Source: Flavobacteriales bacterium (GTDB lineage: Bacteria; Bacteroidota; Bacteroidia; Flavobacteriales_D; Crocinitomicaceae). From it: DNA of 16,685 nt. Both the position numbers and the translations under genes were made by a program. Location of the stretch: NCBI GenBank assembly GCA_947476515.1, contig CANJQZ010000016.1:1-16685 (forward strand). Reading direction: 5' to 3'. The notes under the pieces are model-generated. The model made no database searches and was not told the origin of the DNA. It was given only the letters and a program-made list of their open reading frames with translations. Positions 16,547 through 16,685 of the stretch are shown here, piece after piece; position 1 is the first letter of the stretch, and each line of letters opens with the position of its first letter.

Positions 16547-16581
16547 TTGTGCAATAAAAGTCTTGGATTTGCGTATATTTA
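16547..16581 (+). promoter_or_regulatory. Weak promoter-like sequence before the probable porV
   Basis: TTG (16547-16549) is followed after 24 nt by TATATTTA (16574-16581), one base off TAnnTTTG, 24 nt before the ATG at 16606. Both spacing and box are slightly off consensus. If real, porV could be expressed separately from porU. Confidence 0.25.
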
Positions 16582-16605
16582 CCCCACCTTATTGAATCCG
16601 AGTAC

Positions 16606-16685
16606 ATGAAGTCAATTTTATTTTTATTAGCAGTATCTCTGAGTTTTATTGGTTTAGCACAGCCCAATGGTGGCGGCGCCACTCA
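16606..16685 (+). CDS. Start of a secreted protein, probably PorV, cut by the window edge
   Basis: Only 26 complete codons are visible. They encode a typical signal peptide: MKS, a hydrophobic core (ILFLLAVSLSFIG) and a likely cleavage site LAQ, then PNGGGAT. It starts 60 bp after porU on the same strand. PorV is the outer-membrane shuttle protein of the type IX system that binds cargo sorting domains and hands them to PorU, and it lies next to porU in Flavobacterium. The identity therefore rests on gene order and the signal peptide alone; no PorV domain sequence is within the window. Confidence 0.55.
   Translation, partial: MKSILFLLAVSLSFIGLAQPNGGGAT

Noticed and set aside
1..16685. CRISPR arrays, IS elements, tRNA or rRNA genes, phage genes
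   Set aside because: No spaced direct repeats, transposase sequences, terminal repeats, RNA-gene sequences or phage proteins were seen on either strand.

Overview
The window looks like a stretch of core chromosome from a gliding-type member of the Bacteroidota, probably Flavobacteriales. Three things point there: the base composition is AT-rich; starts are preceded by A-rich stretches or Bacteroidota-type -7 boxes (TAnnTTTG) rather than Shine-Dalgarno sites; and there is a cluster of type IX secretion (T9SS) and gliding genes (gldJ, a porP/sprF-type gene, porU and the first codons of a probable porV). I cannot name the genus. There is no tRNA, rRNA, IS element, CRISPR array or prophage, and no gene-free stretch longer than about 230 bp.

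Left part (1-7565), mostly housekeeping: the 3' nine-tenths or so of valS (valyl-tRNA synthetase) runs into a convergent OmpA-like exported protein. That gene is divergent from a thiol peroxidase of the glutathione peroxidase family. Then come gyrB, a perfect 36-bp palindromic terminator, convergent gcvH (glycine cleavage H protein), and divergent prfB (release factor 2). This prfB reads straight through the place where many bacteria have the RF2 autoregulatory frameshift.

Right part (7566-16685), envelope and secretion: murF (peptidoglycan precursor ligase), gldJ (gliding/T9SS lipoprotein) and a PorP/SprF-like outer-membrane protein lie on the minus strand. Divergent from them are porU (the C25-family T9SS signal peptidase/sortase) and the truncated start of a likely porV. 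PorU and PorV are known to act together at the cell surface, where PorU removes the C-terminal sorting domain of T9SS cargo. GldJ is a periplasm-facing lipoprotein of the gliding/secretion machinery.

The most interesting points are an approximately 300-residue insertion inside GldJ, and a strong intrinsic terminator for gldJ whose T-tract ends 5 nt before the murF start codon. Others are the frameshift-free prfB, a PorP/SprF-like gene placed between gldJ and porU, and several dyad-symmetric sequences in the divergent intergenic regions. I found no convincing wholly new multi-gene system; these are variations on known systems.
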